The notes under the pieces were generated by a model that did no database searches, had not been told where the DNA came from, and worked only from the letters and a program-made list of their open reading frames with translations. From Clostridia bacterium (GTDB lineage Bacteria > Bacillota > Clostridia > UBA1381), in contig CAADTH010000004.1 of the NCBI GenBank assembly GCA_900751885.1, positions 128,469 to 192,468 on the forward strand: 64,000 bases of DNA, read 5' to 3'. The translations under genes were made by a program, and so were the position numbers. Below are positions 60,508 through 64,000 of this stretch, one piece after another. How positions within the stretch are numbered: the first letter of the stretch is position 1; every line of letters begins with the position of its first letter.

Positions 60508-61269
60508 CTATCCCATCGAAACTGACACACCTGTATCTGCTTCCTTTATCGCATACTTGGTGTCGCTAATCATCAATGACACCCATTTTTTTGACTCATC
60601 TGTGTGATATTGATACTCCACACTATCTGCTCCTGTTCCATACAAAAAGATTGCTTGACCATCTCCTTGCTTTACCCTACAGGTATCTGGTATCTGTAGA
60701 TATTCTCCCCACGCCGCCGCAATATCCTTTATCTGCGCATCCACAGAAATTGTATTATCTATCCATACGGATACATTCATAAGCTTTTGTGTATCCATAT
60801 CAACAGTCAGCTGGATGATTGCATTATCCTGCTGAAACATCACAGCCCACAGATACACATTTTTGCTCGGCGCCTTCATGTCGATATACGATAAAAGGAC
60901 AGCTTCTGAAAGCGCATTCTCAAATGTAAAAGAAAAGGAGGGCAGTATCTTTTTCTCTTGAAGCTGTGTGATTTGCTCCTGACAGGTCTTCTCGATTTGC
61001 TTTGCCTGATCGCCTGACAAATGGCGGTACAGTGTCTGCTCCATCACCTCGCTTCCGAGCTGTCTGCTCCTTCGAACCATACTGATTTTTTCCTTCACCG
61101 AATAGGTATGGTGGTATCCCCTCTGCCCTTCCTTTGCACTCACCAAATGAACATCATTTAAAATACTTCTGTCCTGCACGCGGAATATCACAGTCGGAAA
61201 CAGGACCGATGCTACTATCACCGCCGCAAAAATCACCGCCGCAAGCACATATCTCATTCTTTGCTTCAT
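60508..61269 (-). CDS. Membrane-anchored protein of the second two-component operon
   Basis: A 253-residue protein with an N-terminal anchor (MRYVLAAVIFAAVIVASVLFP) and an extracellular domain of about 220 residues. No family recognised. Its start overlaps the kinase stop by 4 bases, so it belongs to the operon and may be a signal-modulating or YycH/YycI-like partner; that comparison rests on layout only. Confidence 0.7.
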   Translation of the reverse strand: MKQRMRYVLAAVIFAAVIVASVLFPTVIFRVQDRSILNDVHLVSAKEGQRGYHHTYSVKEKISMVRRSRQLGSEVMEQTLYRHLSGDQAKQIEKTCQEQITQLQEKKILPSFSFTFENALSEAVLLSYIDMKAPSKNVYLWAVMFQQDNAIIQLTVDMDTQKLMNVSVWIDNTISVDAQIKDIAAAWGEYLQIPDTCRVKQGDGQAIFLYGTGADSVEYQYHTDESKKWVSLMISDTKYAIKEADTGVSVSMG

Positions 61270-62681
61270 TGCAGCTCTCCCTTCAGTCTGACGCGGACTG
61301 TCGTTCCCTTTCCAACTTCGCTCTCAAATTCCAGCTGTGTGCCGTGAAGTCTTGCAATCTCTGAACAGATTGCAAGTCCAAGTCCTGCACCGCCGGACGC
61401 ACGGGAGCGTGACTTGTCTACCATATAAAAAGCCTCTGTAATTTTCTTCAGTTCTTCCTTTTCCATGCCCAACCCACTGTCTGCCACTGCGATTTCATAC
61501 ACACCCTCTTCTCTCCATTTACCTGACAGCTCTATCACCCCGCCTACCGGCGTCACCTTGCGCGCATTGTCAATCAAATTATACAACAGTGTCTTCAATA
61601 AATCCGGCTCGCAGAGAATACTTCCCGCATCAATGTTCGTTTTGATTGAAAATTGATATTTTTCTATCACCGGCTCCAAAATACAACATACATTCTCAAA
61701 CAGTCTGTTTGCATCCACCGAAACCAATTGAAACTCCTGCCTGTGCATTACAATCATCTCCATCATTTTCAGCGACAGCGCTTCTAATCGCTTGCCCTCT
61801 GAAAAAATATAATTTGCCGCCATCTGGCGCCGCTCGAAGGTGAGGTCGCGCGAGCGGATGATATCCGCATATCCAATAATCGACGTCATCGGCGTCTTCA
61901 TCTCATGTGCAAAGCTTGCGACAAAATCCTCCTGACGCCTTGCAGCGTCCTCGAGCTCATTCATTCGTGCTTGGAGCGTATCCGCCATGGTATTGAAATC
62001 GCGCGCCAGCTGTCCAACCTCATCGCGTCCTTTGCTTTGGGCACGCTTTTGATATGCCCCCTGCGCAATTTCCCTCGTAATGGCAGAAAGCGCTCGAATC
62101 GGCTGTGTCAGCCAACGCGATAAAAAGAACATCAATAACCCGCTTACAGCCAAAATAAGAACCATCAAATTCCGATAAACATGGTAATAGCGCGTTCGCT
62201 CCTCAAAAACAGGAGTGATATCCCGAAAGCTCTCCAGGTAAACCTCTTGCCCTGTCATATATGGCACACACGCAGTCTGGACATAATACCTGCCGCCCTC
62301 ATAAAATACACGGTATCCCTGCTTGTCCTTTGAAACCTGATTCAAAAGCGTATTGTCAAACCGATTTTTTCTGCTGGCGTAAATTAACTGATGCTGGTCA
62401 TTGCTGACCCGAATAAATCTGTTTTCATGCTGGTCTGCCGACAACAGCGCCTTTGCGATATCTGTTATCGCGTCTGCGCCCATATCAATTCCCGCTCCCG
62501 GCAGACTCGCAATCGCAGTCTCAAACGAGAATTGGAGCATATCCGCCGCTTCCTGAGACGCCTTGATTTCCCGATTCAATGAGGATTGAAACACACTCGA
62601 TATCAAAAATCCTCCTCCCGCTCCAAAGGAAAGTGCAATGACGAGAAGCGACGAGAAAAATACCTTCCACGAAAACTTCAT
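61266..62681 (-). CDS. Sensor histidine kinase
   Basis: A 471-residue kinase: first helix (about 8-32), extracellular sensor of about 130 residues, second helix (LMVLILAVSGLLMFFLSRWL), HAMP (TREIAQGAYQKRAQSKGRDEVGQLARDFN), HisKA with the phospho-acceptor His in SFAHEMKTPMTSI, and HATPase with NLIDNARKVTP and GGAGLGLAIC. Overlaps the upstream regulator and the downstream gene by 4 bases each. Confidence 0.9.
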   Translation of the reverse strand: MKFSWKVFFSSLLVIALSFGAGGGFLISSVFQSSLNREIKASQEAADMLQFSFETAIASLPGAGIDMGADAITDIAKALLSADQHENRFIRVSNDQHQLIYASRKNRFDNTLLNQVSKDKQGYRVFYEGGRYYVQTACVPYMTGQEVYLESFRDITPVFEERTRYYHVYRNLMVLILAVSGLLMFFLSRWLTQPIRALSAITREIAQGAYQKRAQSKGRDEVGQLARDFNTMADTLQARMNELEDAARRQEDFVASFAHEMKTPMTSIIGYADIIRSRDLTFERRQMAANYIFSEGKRLEALSLKMMEMIVMHRQEFQLVSVDANRLFENVCCILEPVIEKYQFSIKTNIDAGSILCEPDLLKTLLYNLIDNARKVTPVGGVIELSGKWREEGVYEIAVADSGLGMEKEELKKITEAFYMVDKSRSRASGGAGLGLAICSEIARLHGTQLEFESEVGKGTTVRVRLKGELQ

Positions 62682-63334
62682 ACCTTCCCCTCCAGACGGT
62701 ACCCCACCTTATAAATCGCCTTAATTCTCTCCTCCCAGCCAAGCTTTTTGCGAAGCCGTTGGACATGTAGATCCACCGTCCTGCTGTCTCCCATATACTC
62801 GCCCTCCCAAACACGCTCGTACAGGGTTTCGCGAAACAGCGCCACGTTAGGATTGCGGACAAACAGAAGCAAAAGTTCATATTCCTTTATCGTGAGATTC
62901 ACAGGGACACCATTCTTTTTCACCTCACGCGACTGCGTATCAATTTCCACATCAAAGCTAGATATCATCCGTTCGCTTTTGTGGTACCGCCGAAGCACTG
63001 TTTCTACTCTCGCCAACAGCTCCATCACCTCGAACGGCTTGACCAGATAGTCCTCTGCGCCCAGCTTCAATCCCTTTACCTTATCCTGCACCGCTCCCTT
63101 TGCCGTAATAAAAATAACCGGAATATCGAGCGGACGAATGTATTCCATCAGCTCATATCCGTCCAGCTTTGGAAGCATGACATCAAGCAGAATGAGGTCA
63201 TAATGCCTCTCCTCCAGCATATCTGCCGCCTGCATCCCGTCATAAACGCATTCACAGGTATATCCTGCATCCTCCAGACTCATTTTTATCAAATCCGAAA
63301 TCGGTTTTTCATCCTCTACAATCAAAATCTTCAT
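62678..63334 (-). CDS. OmpR-family response regulator
   Basis: A 218-residue regulator: receiver with IVEDEKPI, phospho-Asp in LLDVMLPKLDG and Lys in LVKPFEV; winged helix with LTIKEYELLLLFVRNPNVAL and RTVDLHVQRLRKKLG. First gene of a three-gene operon. Target genes unknown. Confidence 0.9.
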   Translation of the reverse strand: MKILIVEDEKPISDLIKMSLEDAGYTCECVYDGMQAADMLEERHYDLILLDVMLPKLDGYELMEYIRPLDIPVIFITAKGAVQDKVKGLKLGAEDYLVKPFEVMELLARVETVLRRYHKSERMISSFDVEIDTQSREVKKNGVPVNLTIKEYELLLLFVRNPNVALFRETLYERVWEGEYMGDSRTVDLHVQRLRKKLGWEERIKAIYKVGYRLEGKV

Positions 63335-63436
63335 TCCGGCTTCCCTCTTTTCTATCTGCCATTGTATGATTTTATTGTATCATATTTGTATCACGCCTGT
63401 CCGCACTTTTCCTCAAAATCTACTTTCCTTATTTAT

Positions 63437-63469
63437 GCAAAAAAACGAGCCCTCCGGCTCGCTTTTTTG
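63437..63469 (-). terminator. Terminator after the window-edge gene
   Basis: GCGAGCCGGAGGGCTCGT hairpin with T runs on the minus strand. Confidence 0.85.
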
Positions 63470-63477
63470 TCAGCTTC

Positions 63478-64000
63478 CTATTCTGCTAAAATAACAAAAA
63501 TATCTGTAATCTCTTCATCTACGATTTTCGCAAATGCGTAATTCATCTCCCCCAAAGTAGACTCTGTCACCTGATCCCATTCAATCAAATCTTTGTTTTC
63601 ATCTGTAGCAGATGTTACAACTGTTGCCCTAATATCAGATGCTATGCCAACTTTCAGTCTGTTTGCTTTGCTTTCGCTGAAGTCATATACCATCACATTG
63701 ACATCATCTGCACATGTTACATCCCAACGGTCATCATATTTGGAAACAAATGCGTCACCGTCTTTGGATACACTGCTGAGTACGACTCTGCTTCCATTCT
63801 TCTCTGTGATGGCACCGAATGCAAGCTCAATGTTATCAGACGGATTTGTCCACGCATCCGGCAGTATAAAGCTATCCGGGAATGTACCGCCGTTCATGAA
63901 ATCACCAATGTAGTTTGTATACGTATCAGTATTATCAAACAACTTTGTAACCTTTGTAACTTCACCCTTCGTGTTTGTCTCAAGAATGATAACGTCACCC
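63478..64000 (-). CDS. C-terminal part of a probable surface (S-layer-like) protein, 5' end beyond window
   Basis: The frame is open to the right edge, giving at least 173 residues of an acidic, Thr/Val/Asp-rich protein (GDVIILETNTKGEV, VTKLFDNTDTYTNYIGDF, EITDIFVILAE). This composition and short strand pattern resemble the C-terminal parts of Clostridial S-layer or stalk-associated proteins; no domain can be named from this fragment. Terminator follows. Confidence 0.6.
   Translation of the reverse strand, partial: GDVIILETNTKGEVTKVTKLFDNTDTYTNYIGDFMNGGTFPDSFILPDAWTNPSDNIELAFGAITEKNGSRVVLSSVSKDGDAFVSKYDDRWDVTCADDVNVMVYDFSESKANRLKVGIASDIRATVVTSATDENKDLIEWDQVTESTLGEMNYAFAKIVDEEITDIFVILAE

Noticed and set aside
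59679..63334. Vancomycin-resistance cluster
   Set aside because: VanY-type enzyme and two-component genes are present, but vanH, ligase and vanX genes are absent.

Overview
The window looks like chromosomal DNA of an anaerobic, Gram-positive, probably spore-forming member of the Clostridia (Lachnospiraceae-like). This is inferred from gene content: a Veg homologue, a collagen-like exosporium-type protein, a VanY-type carboxypeptidase, a GGGtGRT/Fe-S scaffold pair, FabV, strong AGGAGG ribosome sites, U-tract hairpin terminators and a Bacillus-type LexA box. No species is claimed.

Layout. 1-2.5 kb: PutP symporter (5' end outside the window), a PC4-like YdbC protein and pyrE. 2.6-12.5 kb: two tandem, about 1,620-residue secreted subtilases with GLUG and Listeria-Bacteroides repeats, nearly identical in part and divergent elsewhere. 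12.8-24.6 kb: an accessory island. It holds an HD phosphohydrolase with a small partner, a stalk-domain protein plus a broken copy of it, an array of tiny membrane-peptide cassettes, a 5'-truncated group I intron on the minus strand, and a tail-fibre plus lysis operon with no head, tail-tube or integrase genes. 24.7-28.3 kb: Fe-S scaffold and GGGtGRT genes, small Cys-rich proteins and an Rrf2 regulator. 28.4-34.8 kb: a second accessory stretch with a membrane-anchored dCTP-deaminase-like protein, galE, an Xre regulator, a membrane STAND-like ATPase, a DUF4417 fragment and a DUF4234 protein. 34.9-48.9 kb: initiator tRNA, YjbQ, a stalk/cohesin-like protein, a two-component system, cardiolipin synthase, GH27 alpha-galactosidase, an ECF sigma/anti-sigma operon, a collagen-like protein, FabV, Veg and a CLC transporter. 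49.0-58.4 kb: a LexA-controlled zinc-ribbon/ArpU-RinA-like pair, HAD phosphatase, SWIM-SNF2 helicase, GT-C-like membrane protein, Fe-dependent alcohol dehydrogenase and a stand-alone holin-amidase cassette. 58.5-64 kb: a membrane protein with a C-terminal YH/CxxC module, VanY, a second two-component operon and the 3' end of a probable surface protein.

How parts may work together. Three dispersed phage-derived pieces stand out: the tail-fibre/lysis operon (18.8-24.6 kb), the SOS-controlled regulator pair (49.0-49.8 kb) and the second holin-endolysin cassette (57.3-58.4 kb). The two endolysins share a C-terminal module but have unrelated catalytic domains. A DNA-damage-induced release or tailocin-like function is an inference, not something the sequence shows. 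Several candidate conflict modules also lie here: HD plus partner, membrane dCTP-deaminase-like protein, Xre plus STAND ATPase, and the peptide array.
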